From contig DAOWCM010000027.1 of NCBI GenBank assembly GCA_030639555.1, positions 1 to 13,189 on the forward strand: DNA of 13,189 bases, given 5' to 3'. The first letter of the stretch is position 1. Each line of letters opens with the position of its first letter. Positions 1 through 7,353 of this stretch are shown in pieces. The position numbers and the translations under genes were made by a program. This stretch comes from Candidatus Eiseniibacteriota bacterium (GTDB lineage Bacteria; Joyebacterota; Joyebacteria; Joyebacterales; Joyebacteraceae). The notes beneath the pieces are model-generated. The model made no database searches and was not told the DNA's origin. It was given only the letters and a program-made list of their open reading frames with translations.

Positions 1-82
1 CCGAGAGCGCGAACGTCAGACCGGCGATCCCGCTTCCGACGACGATGAAATCCGCGGACTCGTGTGCCCGTTCGGCCGGCAA
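1..82 (-). CDS. nadB: L-aspartate oxidase NadB, N-terminal fragment (cut by window edge)
   Basis: Only the first 27 codons are inside the window. They read a short polar leader followed by DFIVVGSGIAGLTFALS, a beta strand and a GxGxxG dinucleotide-binding loop (Gly16, Gly18, Gly21) as at the N-terminus of FAD-dependent L-aspartate oxidase. NadB oxidises L-aspartate to iminoaspartate, the substrate that NadA condenses with dihydroxyacetone phosphate to give quinolinate. The start is the TTG at 82-80, preceded by AGGAGG at 93-88 with a 5-nt spacer. The gene follows nadA by 29 nt. The fold alone would fit other FAD oxidoreductases of the succinate dehydrogenase/fumarate reductase flavoprotein class; the position directly after nadA makes NadB by far the likeliest call. 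Confidence 0.8.
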   Translation of the reverse strand, partial: MPAERAHESADFIVVGSGIAGLTFALS

Positions 83-87
83 GCGTT

Positions 88-93
88 CCTCCT
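88..93 (-). promoter_or_regulatory. Ribosome binding site for nadB
   Basis: AGGAGG lies 5 nt before a TTG codon at 82-80. It decides the start, since no ATG is nearby in this frame and the reading frame stays open upstream into the end of nadA. Confidence 0.75.
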
Positions 94-111
94 CTTGAGA
101 CGCCTCTCGTG

Positions 112-1035
112 TCAGCACTCCAGCATCCGCGTCAGCGCGCTCTGCGCGCGGATGCGGACGTCATCCGGCACGACTATCTCGTGTTCCTCGTTGTCCAGGG
201 CCCAGACGACACGCGGGAGGTCGATCATCTTCATGTTCCGACACACGGCGAACGCTGAGAGCGGGTAGAACCGCTTCCCCGGGTGGTCACGCTTCAGTCT
301 GTCAATGAGTCCTATCTCGGTGCCCACTATCAGGCTGTCGTGCTCGGCCGCGAGCTTCACCATGCCCTCTGTCGAGGTAACGAAATCGGCCATCTCGATG
401 ACGTCCGGCGGGCACTCCGGGTGCACCACGATCGGGGAATCCGGGTGCGCGGCGGTCGCGACGATCACGTCCTCGGGGACGAACATGTTGTGCACGTAGC
501 AGTAGCCGTCCCACGGGATTATCGTTTTGTCGGTCTGCGAAGCCACGTACGCGGCGAGATTTCTGTCGGGAACGAAGAGAATCTCGTCCGCGTCCAACGA
601 CTCGACCACGCGCACGGCGTTCGACGACGTGCAGCAGACATCGCTCTCGGCCTTCACGTCGGCTGAGGTGTTCACGTAGCAGACCACCGGGGCCCCGGGA
701 TGTTCCGCCTTGAAAGCCTTGAGTTCTTCAGCCGTTATCATGTCGGCCATCGGGCAGCCCGCGGACAGCGACGGGAGAATGACCTTTTTCGCTGGATTGA
801 GTATCTTCGCGCTCTCGGCCATGAAGAGCACGCCACAAAGAACGATGAGCTCGGCGTCGCTGTCCGCCCCGAGCTGCGCGAGAACAAGTGAGTCACCGAC
901 GGAATCCGACACCCTCTGGACCGGGTCGACCTGGTAGTTGTGTCCGAGGATGACGGCGTTCCTGGCGCGCTTGAGTTCCTCGCAACGTGCGACGAGCGAA
1001 GGCTCGGACATCCTCGCGTACTCCTCAAACCTCAT
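112..1035 (-). CDS. nadA: Quinolinate synthase NadA
   Basis: Cytosolic [4Fe-4S] enzyme of de novo NAD synthesis. It condenses iminoaspartate (from NadB) with dihydroxyacetone phosphate to quinolinate. The product is 307 residues, normal for the short NadA type. Visible motifs are GHNYQ (31-35), DSVGDSL (44-50), CGVLFMAESAKIL (67-79), PDRNLAAYVA (156-165), HPEC (205-208) and GTEIGL (238-243). The three cluster cysteines are Cys94 (AGCPMADM), Cys179 (DGYCYVHN) and Cys265 (VCRNMK), spaced 85 and 86 residues, which matches the family spacing. The ATG at 1035 overlaps the lpxK stop in an ATGA arrangement and has GGAGG 5 nt upstream. The frame is open further upstream inside lpxK, but that extension is arginine-rich shadow sequence and is not counted. 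nadB follows after 29 nt. Placement at the end of a lipid A operon is unusual. Confidence 0.96.
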   Translation of the reverse strand: MRFEEYARMSEPSLVARCEELKRARNAVILGHNYQVDPVQRVSDSVGDSLVLAQLGADSDAELIVLCGVLFMAESAKILNPAKKVILPSLSAGCPMADMITAEELKAFKAEHPGAPVVCYVNTSADVKAESDVCCTSSNAVRVVESLDADEILFVPDRNLAAYVASQTDKTIIPWDGYCYVHNMFVPEDVIVATAAHPDSPIVVHPECPPDVIEMADFVTSTEGMVKLAAEHDSLIVGTEIGLIDRLKRDHPGKRFYPLSAFAVCRNMKMIDLPRVVWALDNEEHEIVVPDDVRIRAQSALTRMLEC

Positions 1036-2195
1036 TGCTTCCTCCGTCTCAAGAGCGCTCCATTGAGAGCCTCCACCAGGAGCTCCTTCCCGCGTGTGAC
1101 GTCGAGTTCGATGCCGAGCGCCACGAGGGGAACGCGGGACCGCCAGGGCCTCAGCCTCACGGCGTCCTTCTCGGTGGTCAGTATCGTGTCCGCGCCGACC
1201 TCGCGCGCGGCCTCGACGACGACGTCGACATCGTCCCCGGAGTAGTCGTGGTGGTCCGGCAACGCCAGACGCCCCAGGACGTTCATCCTGAGCTTCGCGA
1301 GCGTGCGCTCGAAGTCCGACGGGTCCGCGATGCTCGACAGCGCCAGGCAACCGCACTGCCTGAGATCGTCCGCTCGGACAGTCTCACCCGTGCCGACATC
1401 CCAGAACTCGACCGGCTTCATCCGTGTCTCGACCACCGGTACGGATGGAGCCAGTGGCCCCAGCACCCCGGTGACCCGGTCGGCGCCGCCCGCCCAGTCG
1501 CACCTCGTCGCCACCAGGACACCGGCGCGGCCAACGCCCGAGGGGTGCTCGCGCAGAGGACCACCCGGAAGGAGATGTCCGTTCCCGACGGGGGCAGCGG
1601 CATCCACCGCCACGATGTCCAGGTCCCTCGCCAGCTGCACATGCTGGAAGGCGTCGTCCAGTAGTATAGCATCTGCTCCCAGCTCTTCCACGGCAAGTCG
1701 GACGCCCATCTGACGTCGCTTGGATACAACGATCGACACGCCTTCCGTCAGAAGCGCCATCATATAGGGCTCGTCGCCGGCCTCGCGCCACTTGACCAGG
1801 GGACCATCGCCCCGGGAAACCACGACGGTGCCTCTGGAGCACCGACCGTATCCGCGGCTCACGATGGCGACCTTTCGGCCTTCCCCCTCCAGGAGCCTGG
1901 CAAGGTAGACGGTCAGGGGCGTCTTCCCAGCACCGCCGGCCACGATGTTCCCCACAGAAATGACGGGGACGTCGAAGCGGGCGGGTCTGAGCGCCCGGAA
2001 CCACAGCGACACGGCGGCGCCGATCCCGTACGGTACCGACAGGAGAACAAGCACGCCGGCGACGGCCAGGTTCAGCCCCTCGGGCTCTTCCCGACCCATC
2101 GCGAGTTCCCGCCACCAGTCGGCGAGCCTTGCGAGCCCCGTCAGGGCCGCGGGCTCCTCGCTCAGCTTCCGGCTGGGATCATCCCGACGCGCCAT
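1032..2195 (-). CDS. lpxK: Tetraacyldisaccharide 4'-kinase LpxK
   Basis: Inner-membrane-associated P-loop kinase that phosphorylates the 4' position of the tetraacyl-disaccharide 1-phosphate made by LpxB, giving lipid IVA. The product is 387 residues, longer than the about 330 of E. coli LpxK; the extra length is mostly at the N-terminus. Residues about 16-33 look amphipathic and 41-66 are hydrophobic, the usual membrane anchor. The Walker A motif is GNIVAGGAGKTP (82-93). SRGYGR (113-118), GDEP (140-143), LDDAFQH and DHHDYSGDD further on are all typical of the family; the last holds the histidine region important for catalysis. The ATG at 2195 overlaps the end of waaA by 17 nt and has only a weak GGGGTG-type site; a start at 2099 (Met33) is possible. 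The stop overlaps the nadA start by 4 nt. Confidence 0.95.
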   Translation of the reverse strand: MARRDDPSRKLSEEPAALTGLARLADWWRELAMGREEPEGLNLAVAGVLVLLSVPYGIGAAVSLWFRALRPARFDVPVISVGNIVAGGAGKTPLTVYLARLLEGEGRKVAIVSRGYGRCSRGTVVVSRGDGPLVKWREAGDEPYMMALLTEGVSIVVSKRRQMGVRLAVEELGADAILLDDAFQHVQLARDLDIVAVDAAAPVGNGHLLPGGPLREHPSGVGRAGVLVATRCDWAGGADRVTGVLGPLAPSVPVVETRMKPVEFWDVGTGETVRADDLRQCGCLALSSIADPSDFERTLAKLRMNVLGRLALPDHHDYSGDDVDVVVEAAREVGADTILTTEKDAVRLRPWRSRVPLVALGIELDVTRGKELLVEALNGALLRRRKQ

Positions 2196-3444
2196 CAAGC
2201 ACCCCGATCGATTCCAGGAATCCGACAGTCCGCGCGGTCGCCCCGCGCCCCGCGGCGACGGCCTTAAGCGCGTTGGCCCCCGCCTCGCCTCGCGCGTTCG
2301 CGTCAGAAAGAAAGCGGATGAGTTCGCCCGCAAGTTCGCCGTCTTCGGCGACCTCGACGGCCGCTCCGGCGGACAGGAGGCGAAGCGCCGAATCGCGACA
2401 GGTCTCGGTATGCCTGCCTACGACCACGGGCACTCCCTGCGCGGCCGGCTCCAGCGGGTCATGACCACCGTAGGGCGCGAGCGTGCCACCCACGAAGGCC
2501 ACCGAGCCCACGGCATAGAGGCGGGCCAGCTCGCCGGTCGTATCGACGACGGTCGCCCGGCCGGCCCCGGCGCCGTCGCGCGCCGACCGCAGGGTCGACT
2601 CGACGCCACGAACGGCAAGCGCCCTGACAACGTGCTCGACACGCTCGAGGTGGCGTGGCGCAATGACAACGCGCGAGCCCGGGAATCCATCCACGACCGC
2701 CGCCGCCGCCGCCGCCACCTCGCTCTCTTCCTTCGGTCTCACACTCCCGAACACGACAACGGGCGCGTCAGCAGGGATCCCGAGGGAGGACCGGAGGCCG
2801 GCCCGCTCACGATCGTTCAGCGGTGCGGCGAGTTTGTCGAACTTCCTGTCGCCGACCACCGTCACACGCGACTGTGCGAGCCCCAGTTCTCGGAAGTGCG
2901 AGGCGTCCGTTTCAGACCGGCATGCGGCGAAGGAAAGGCGAGACACGACGCCCTTGAGCGGAGACCCGATCATCGTGTACCGCCTCAGGCTCTTCTCGGA
3001 CAGCCGGCCGTTGACCACGCCGACGGGCAGACCCGCCGCAGCACTTTCGTAGATGGTGTTCGGCCAGAGCTCGGTCTCGGTGAGAAGCAGAGCGCGGGGG
3101 CCGACGGAACGCAGTGTGCGCCGCACCGCGGTGACGAAGTCGAGCGGCGCGAATGAGACCGTGAGGTCGGCGAGGGAGCGCGCGGCCACCGCACGCCCCG
3201 TAGGGGTAACGACGGTGAGGAATACGCCGGGGCCACGAACCGCGAGTGCACGCGCGAGCGGCGTCACGGCCGCCACCTCTCCGACGGAGGCCGCGTGCAG
3301 CCACACCGACCCCGCGGCCGTGCGGGGTGTCCGACCGACCCGCTCGCCCCACTCCCGACTACCCGTGACTGTCCTCAGCGCCGCCACCGAGACGGCGATG
3401 GGCCAGAGCATTCGCGTCATTACCCTGTAGGAGGCGTACGACAA
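2179..3444 (-). CDS. waaA: 3-deoxy-D-manno-octulosonic acid (Kdo) transferase WaaA/KdtA
   Basis: GT30 glycosyltransferase that moves Kdo from CMP-Kdo onto the lipid A precursor at the inner face of the inner membrane. The 421-residue length is normal. Seen in order: a hydrophobic N-terminal segment (13-23), HAASVGE (50-56) with the presumed catalytic base Glu56, ETELWPN (123-129), NGRLS (145-149), GSVRPKEE (233-240), and the nucleotide-sugar motif GGHDPLEPA (326-334). The start is TTG at 3444 because GGAGG lies 7 nt upstream (3456-3452); the ATG eight codons later has no such site. The gene follows the DUF374 gene by 52 nt and overlaps lpxK by 17 nt. The number of Kdo residues added cannot be read from sequence. 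A run of six Ala codons at residues 244-249 comes from a GCC-type triplet repeat. Confidence 0.95.
   Translation of the reverse strand: MSYASYRVMTRMLWPIAVSVAALRTVTGSREWGERVGRTPRTAAGSVWLHAASVGEVAAVTPLARALAVRGPGVFLTVVTPTGRAVAARSLADLTVSFAPLDFVTAVRRTLRSVGPRALLLTETELWPNTIYESAAAGLPVGVVNGRLSEKSLRRYTMIGSPLKGVVSRLSFAACRSETDASHFRELGLAQSRVTVVGDRKFDKLAAPLNDRERAGLRSSLGIPADAPVVVFGSVRPKEESEVAAAAAAVVDGFPGSRVVIAPRHLERVEHVVRALAVRGVESTLRSARDGAGAGRATVVDTTGELARLYAVGSVAFVGGTLAPYGGHDPLEPAAQGVPVVVGRHTETCRDSALRLLSAGAAVEVAEDGELAGELIRFLSDANARGEAGANALKAVAAGRGATARTVGFLESIGVLDGASG
2697..2716. repeat. CCG/CGG triplet repeat inside waaA
   Basis: Twenty bases of pure CCG repeat (six units plus two bases) on the plus strand. 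On the coding strand it encodes six alanines in a helix-like stretch of WaaA (residues 244-249). It is in frame, so a slip of whole units would only change the alanine count. Confidence 0.8.
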
Positions 3445-3451
3445 TGCCCTT

Positions 3452-3456
3452 CCTCC
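3452..3456 (-). promoter_or_regulatory. Ribosome binding site for waaA
   Basis: GGAGG sits 7 nt before the TTG at 3444 and supports that codon over the ATG at 3420 as the start of waaA. Confidence 0.7.
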
Positions 3457-3496
3457 GGCACGTGCCCAGGTTGGTCAGTCGCAGACCTTGAGCGCC

Positions 3497-4165
3497 CTAT
3501 CGCGCAACGGCCTCCGAGGCCTCTGTGTTCACACGAGCGAGCGCCGCTTCGAGCAGGGCCGCCTTCTCCTCGAACGGAACGGACTCGTCCCACTCGAGCG
3601 GTTCACCGTAGACGACAGCGACGCGGGAGAACGGCAGCGGGACCAGAAATCTGTCCCAGCTTGACAGCCGCTTAGCGCGGGACGCGCTCACGCCGACAGG
3701 GACCAGCCTACCACCCGACTTCTCTGCCAGATAGAATATGCCACGCTTGACGCGCCCGGCCGGGCCCGTGGGGCCGTCGGGCGTGATCGCGAGGTCGAGC
3801 CCCTCGATCGCTCTCCCGAGCATGCGCAGAAGCCCTCTGGCGGAGCCTCTCGTCGAGGAACCGCGCACGACACCGTAGCCCAACGCGGTCATCAGCCGCG
3901 CGCTCATCTCGCCGTCCCGGTGCCACGACGAGAGCACCTGAATACTCCTTCCCCTGCAGATGTACTCCAGAGGAAGCAGCACACCGTGCCAGAACGCGAA
4001 CACTACCGGCCGCCCCGACTCGTGGACGCGCTCCACGCGCTCGACGTGGATCTCGGTCGAACGCCAGGTCGAGCCCAGCAGGCGCACCAGAGCGGGACCT
4101 ACGCACCCGACGAACCCAACGAGGATCCTGTCCCCCACGGACAACTCTCTCCGGCCCGGGCTCAC
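3497..4165 (-). CDS. DUF374 lysophospholipid acyltransferase-like protein
   Basis: A 222-residue protein matching the DUF374 branch of the LPLAT acyltransferases. Conserved blocks are FAFWHG (56-61), SSWHRDGE (79-86), GYGVVRGSSTRG (96-107), ITPDGPTGP (127-135) and VPVGVSAS (155-162). The classical HX4D motif of glycerolipid acyltransferases is not obvious; His60 and His82 are the candidate catalytic histidines. The start is a GTG at 4165 that overlaps the lpxB stop by 4 nt (GTGA), which points to coupled translation. Lying between lpxB and waaA, it may act on a lipid A or core intermediate, perhaps as a secondary acyltransferase. That role is inferred from position; a phospholipid substrate is also possible. 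Confidence 0.85.
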   Translation of the reverse strand: MSPGRRELSVGDRILVGFVGCVGPALVRLLGSTWRSTEIHVERVERVHESGRPVVFAFWHGVLLPLEYICRGRSIQVLSSWHRDGEMSARLMTALGYGVVRGSSTRGSARGLLRMLGRAIEGLDLAITPDGPTGPAGRVKRGIFYLAEKSGGRLVPVGVSASRAKRLSSWDRFLVPLPFSRVAVVYGEPLEWDESVPFEEKAALLEAALARVNTEASEAVAR

Positions 4166-5298
4166 TCCACGCCACCGATCATGTCGAGGACCATTCGCGC
4201 GACCCTGTCGCTGGCCCCGGGGTCGCCGAGCCTGCGCCGCACATCGAGCAGGTCGCGGGACTTAGCCTCTCGAAGAGCCGGGTCGGTCAGGAGCGGAGCG
4301 ACTTCCGCCGCCATGCGAACCGCGTTCGCGTCTCCCTGCACGAGCTCCGACACGACCTTCCTGCCCGCCACCACGTTGACGAGCCCTATGTGCTGGATTC
4401 TGACCAGCGCGCGGCCGACCACGTAGGACAGCCACGCCAGCCTGTAGACGATGACCATCGGCACGCCCAGACACGCCGCCTCCAGCGTCGCGGTCCCGGA
4501 CGATATCAAAAGAGCGGTCGATCCGCGCATGACCTCGTGCACCGCGTCGGGTGGCGACACCTCCACACCCAGACGCGCGGGGTCGCCGTTCTCGACCAGG
4601 AACTCCTCGCTGATCCCGTGTGCGCGCCCGAGCCGAACGGTCAGACCGTCGATCTCATCCTTCAGGAGTTTGACAGCACCCAGCATCGGGGGCAGGAGCC
4701 GCTGGATCTCGTGCTTGCGACTGCCGGGAAGGAGCCCGAGGACCACTCCCGCAGGAGAAGCGGCGCCAGGCGGGTCGCCGAGGGCCGGCTCCTCGAGAAG
4801 CGGGTGCCCGACGAAGTCGACGTCGACGCCCCGCTTCCGGTAGAACTCGACTTCGAACGGGAAGATGACGGCCATGCGATCTACGCGGGTCGCTATCTTC
4901 TTCACCCTCCCCTCGCCCCACGCCCAGACCTGCGGGCTGACGTAGTAGAGGACACGCACTCCGATCCGTCGAAGCCGACCTGCCAGTATGAGATTGAAAC
5001 CGGGATAGTCAACGAGAACGGCCAGGCGCGCCTCCCTCTCGGACGCGAGAGCAACGAGGCGATCCATGGCGCTTCTCAGGCGTGGGATGTGTCGCAGCAC
5101 TTCCACGAGGCCTACCACCGCGAAGTCGTCGCAGTGGTAAACGAGCTCACAGCCGGCCTCGCGCATCCGGTCGCCGCCCACACCGAATACATCCAGCGCG
5201 GGGTCGAGCTCGTGCAGCCGCGCGACCACCTTGGACGCGTGCAGGTCGCCGGAGGCCTCACCCGCGACCACGAGCACCGCGTTTCGTCCACTGGTCAT
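4162..5298 (-). CDS. lpxB: Lipid-A-disaccharide synthase LpxB
   Basis: GT19 glycosyltransferase that joins UDP-2,3-diacylglucosamine and 2,3-diacylglucosamine 1-phosphate (lipid X) into the beta-1',6 disaccharide, releasing UDP. It works at the cytoplasmic face of the inner membrane. The 378 residues match the usual length. Motifs in order are AGEASGDLH (12-20), VDYPGFN (96-102), YYVSPQVWAW (118-127), FPFE (146-149), FVGHPL (162-167), LLPGSRKHEI (189-198), SSGTATLEAA (265-274) and HIGLVN plus VVSELVQ (302-320). The ATG at 5298 has GGAGG 5 nt upstream; the frame is open 22 codons further but without a better start. The gene follows the GnnA-like gene by 90 nt and overlaps the DUF374 gene by 4 nt. 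Confidence 0.97.
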   Translation of the reverse strand: MTSGRNAVLVVAGEASGDLHASKVVARLHELDPALDVFGVGGDRMREAGCELVYHCDDFAVVGLVEVLRHIPRLRSAMDRLVALASEREARLAVLVDYPGFNLILAGRLRRIGVRVLYYVSPQVWAWGEGRVKKIATRVDRMAVIFPFEVEFYRKRGVDVDFVGHPLLEEPALGDPPGAASPAGVVLGLLPGSRKHEIQRLLPPMLGAVKLLKDEIDGLTVRLGRAHGISEEFLVENGDPARLGVEVSPPDAVHEVMRGSTALLISSGTATLEAACLGVPMVIVYRLAWLSYVVGRALVRIQHIGLVNVVAGRKVVSELVQGDANAVRMAAEVAPLLTDPALREAKSRDLLDVRRRLGDPGASDRVARMVLDMIGGVE

Positions 5299-5388
5299 CG
5301 CAGCCTCCGATACCCTACGCACGCGCCGGAGACACAGGGGCCCCACAGAGCAGGCGCCAGGCAACGCCGCTGCAAAGGCTCGAACCGG

Positions 5389-6351
5389 CTAGCTGATCTG
5401 CCGGAGGATCTCCATTGCGACTTCGAGCGCGCGAAGACCATCTTCCCCGCGAACGACTGGCTCGCTCCTTCCGGTGACCGCGGCCACAAACGACTCCAGC
5501 TCGAGCTTGAGCGGCTCGGACTTGTCGAGAGGAAGGTCCTCATAGTCGACGATCGACTCGAGCCCGCCGTTCATCTCTCCGCTGGCGATGCGTCGCAGCG
5601 TCTCTTCCGGAACCGATTTCCGCCGGAATACCTGAGCCCTGGGCTCGAGCGTGTCGACGGAGACGTAGGCGTCGTGCTGGAAGAAGCGGATCTTGCGGAC
5701 CTTCTCCCTGGACACCCGGCTCGCCGTGATGTTGGCGACGCATCCGTCGCTGAAGGACAGCCTCGCATTGGCAATGTCTATCGACGAGGATAGAACAGGG
5801 ATGCCAACTGCCTCGATCGCCGTGACGTCGGCGTTGACAATGGACAGTATCAGGTCGATGTCATGGATCATGAGGTCGAGAATCACCGCGACGTCCGTTC
5901 CCCTCGGGACGAAGATGCCCAACCGGTGGACCTCTATGAACTTGGGTGCGTCGAGCACTCCGAGGGCGGCCCTGACGGCAGGATTGAAACGCTCTATGTG
6001 CCCCACCTGTACCACGAGCCCCTTCTCGCGCCCCAGCTCGACCATTCCGCGGGCCTCGTCCACGGTCCCGGCGATGGGTTTCTCGACCAGCACGTGAACG
6101 CCGCGTTCGAGACAGTCGCGCGCGACGCCGTGGTGCGAAACGGTCGGTGTCGCCAGGCTGACAGCGTCGACACGATCGAGCAGACCCTCAAGATCGGCCG
6201 CGGGCTGAGTCCCGAACTCGCCGGCGACAAGAGCGGCGCGGCTCCCGTCGACGTCGTACACGCCGGCGAGCTCGCACGAGTCTATCTCCGAATAGACCCG
6301 GGCGTGCAGCCTCCCGAGATGTCCGACCCCCACTACCCCCACTCTGAGCAT
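5389..6351 (-). CDS. Gfo/Idh/MocA-family dehydrogenase, GnnA-like
   Basis: A 320-residue NAD(P)-dependent oxidoreductase. The Rossmann motif GVGHLG is at 8-13, the family EKP motif (nicotinamide side) at 90-92, GHIERFNP at 117-124, and DLMIHDIDL with the likely catalytic His163 at 159-167. GnnA of Acidithiobacillus ferrooxidans is in this superfamily and is encoded between lpxA and lpxB; it oxidises the 3-OH of UDP-GlcNAc so that GnnB can aminate it, leading to lipid A with amide-linked chains at position 3. This gene has the same position, so UDP-GlcNAc 3-dehydrogenase is a reasonable guess. No GnnB-type aminotransferase is in the window and the family is broad, so the substrate remains uncertain. 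The start is ATG 6351 after a GGGAGA site; the 65 extra codons open upstream are arginine-rich and show no family sequence. Confidence 0.85.
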   Translation of the reverse strand: MLRVGVVGVGHLGRLHARVYSEIDSCELAGVYDVDGSRAALVAGEFGTQPAADLEGLLDRVDAVSLATPTVSHHGVARDCLERGVHVLVEKPIAGTVDEARGMVELGREKGLVVQVGHIERFNPAVRAALGVLDAPKFIEVHRLGIFVPRGTDVAVILDLMIHDIDLILSIVNADVTAIEAVGIPVLSSSIDIANARLSFSDGCVANITASRVSREKVRKIRFFQHDAYVSVDTLEPRAQVFRRKSVPEETLRRIASGEMNGGLESIVDYEDLPLDKSEPLKLELESFVAAVTGRSEPVVRGEDGLRALEVAMEILRQIS

Positions 6352-6421
6352 CCGTCTCTCCCGTCCCGCGACGCCGCGCGTGCGCCCGCCCGGGCGTCCG
6401 CCAGCACCGCGCCTTCCCACG

Positions 6422-6444
6422 AAAAAGCAGGGTCCCCCCCGCTT
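6422..6444 (-). terminator. Weak hairpin followed by T-tract (possible attenuator)
   Basis: Read on the minus strand, AAGC-GGG and CCC-t-GCTT can pair (7 bp with one bulged T, loop of five) and the downstream arm runs into five Ts. It lies in the 216-nt gap between lpxA and the GnnA-like gene. The stem is short and bulged, so it could at most reduce read-through. It may be chance. Confidence 0.25.
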
Positions 6445-6567
6445 GAGGTGCGCCGTTCTTTCTTGCCGTGCCGCAAGGGACTCAGCCCGTTCCCGAGCAC
6501 GCTCCGGACACCTAAGGCGCCTGAACTCACGGCCGCGTCCCGCCAAGCGCCGAGCCTACGGAGCCCG

Positions 6568-7347
6568 CTACTTGATGATGCCTCGCGTCGAGGTCCCGAT
6601 GAACTCGACGAGTCGCGAGATCTCATCATTCATGGGGAGCTCGGCCCTGATGCGCTCGACTGCCTGCGTCGTGTTCAGGTCGGACAAGTAGAGGAACCTG
6701 TACGCCTTGCGGAGGTGGTTCAACGACTCCTCCGAGTAGCCGCGCCGCAGAAGACCGATGGTGTTCATCTCGATCGGGCGAGTCGGTACGCCGCCAATCT
6801 TGAGATACGGAAGCACGTCCTTGGTCACGCGGCACGCTCCGCCGACGTAGCTGTGAGCGCCGATCTGGACGAACTGCTGCACGGCGGTCATGCCGCCGAT
6901 AATCGCGTAGTCCTCCACGACCACGTGGCCGGCCAGATTGACCGCGTTGGTGATGACCACGTGGTCCCCGATGACGCAATTGTGAGCCACGTGCGCGTAC
7001 GCCATTATCAGCGTGTCGCTGCCGACACGGGTCGCGTCGTCGCCCTCTCCGGCCGTCGCGCGATTGACCGTCGCGAACTCACGGATCGTCGTGCGGTCGC
7101 CTATGACGAGGTGCGTCGTCTCGCCGTGGTACTTCAGGTCCTGCGGGTCAGTGCCCACGACGGCCGAGTGACTCAGCATGCAGTCTTCCCCGATGGTCGT
7201 GTTCTTCTCCACCAGCGCCATCCCGGCCACGACGGTCCCGCGACCTATCTCGACATCGGGCCCAATGATGGCGAACGGACCTATCTGAACGTCCTCGCCG
7301 ATCCGCGCGCGCTCGTGCACTACGGCTCTCTCGTCTATGACAGTCAT
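6568..7347 (-). CDS. lpxA: UDP-N-acetylglucosamine acyltransferase LpxA
   Basis: First enzyme of lipid A synthesis: moves an R-3-hydroxyacyl chain from ACP to the 3-OH of UDP-GlcNAc in the cytosol. It is a trimer of left-handed beta-helices. The 259 residues are the normal length and hexapeptide repeats fill roughly residues 7-180. QDLKY (69-73), the catalytic His122 in AHVAHNC, NLAGHV (137-142), IIGGMTAVQQF (149-159) and the C-terminal helical part ending STRGIIK match the E. coli enzyme. The residue equal to the E. coli chain-length ruler Gly173 is Gly170, which would permit a long chain of about C14; this is inferred by alignment by eye. The ATG at 7347 starts 6 nt after the lpxC-fabZ stop. 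An adjacent GnnA-like gene raises the chance that a 3-amino sugar nucleotide is also accepted. Confidence 0.97.
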   Translation of the reverse strand: MTVIDERAVVHERARIGEDVQIGPFAIIGPDVEIGRGTVVAGMALVEKNTTIGEDCMLSHSAVVGTDPQDLKYHGETTHLVIGDRTTIREFATVNRATAGEGDDATRVGSDTLIMAYAHVAHNCVIGDHVVITNAVNLAGHVVVEDYAIIGGMTAVQQFVQIGAHSYVGGACRVTKDVLPYLKIGGVPTRPIEMNTIGLLRRGYSEESLNHLRKAYRFLYLSDLNTTQAVERIRAELPMNDEISRLVEFIGTSTRGIIK

Positions 7348-7353
7348 GGACCT

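Noticed and set aside
1036..1356. N-terminal extension of nadA into lpxK
   Set aside because: It runs antisense-like through lpxK's own coding frame with an Arg-rich product; the ATG at 1035 has GGAGG and the ATGA overlap.
6387..6396. CGCCCGGGCG palindrome as an operator
   Set aside because: A perfect 10-base palindrome of G and C is expected by chance in DNA this GC-rich; there is no second copy or promoter beside it.
6352..6546. 65-residue N-terminal extension of the GnnA-like gene, or a small gene in this gap
   Set aside because: The sequence is Arg/Gly-rich with no family similarity, and the Rossmann fold starts cleanly at the ATG at 6351 with its own ribosome site.
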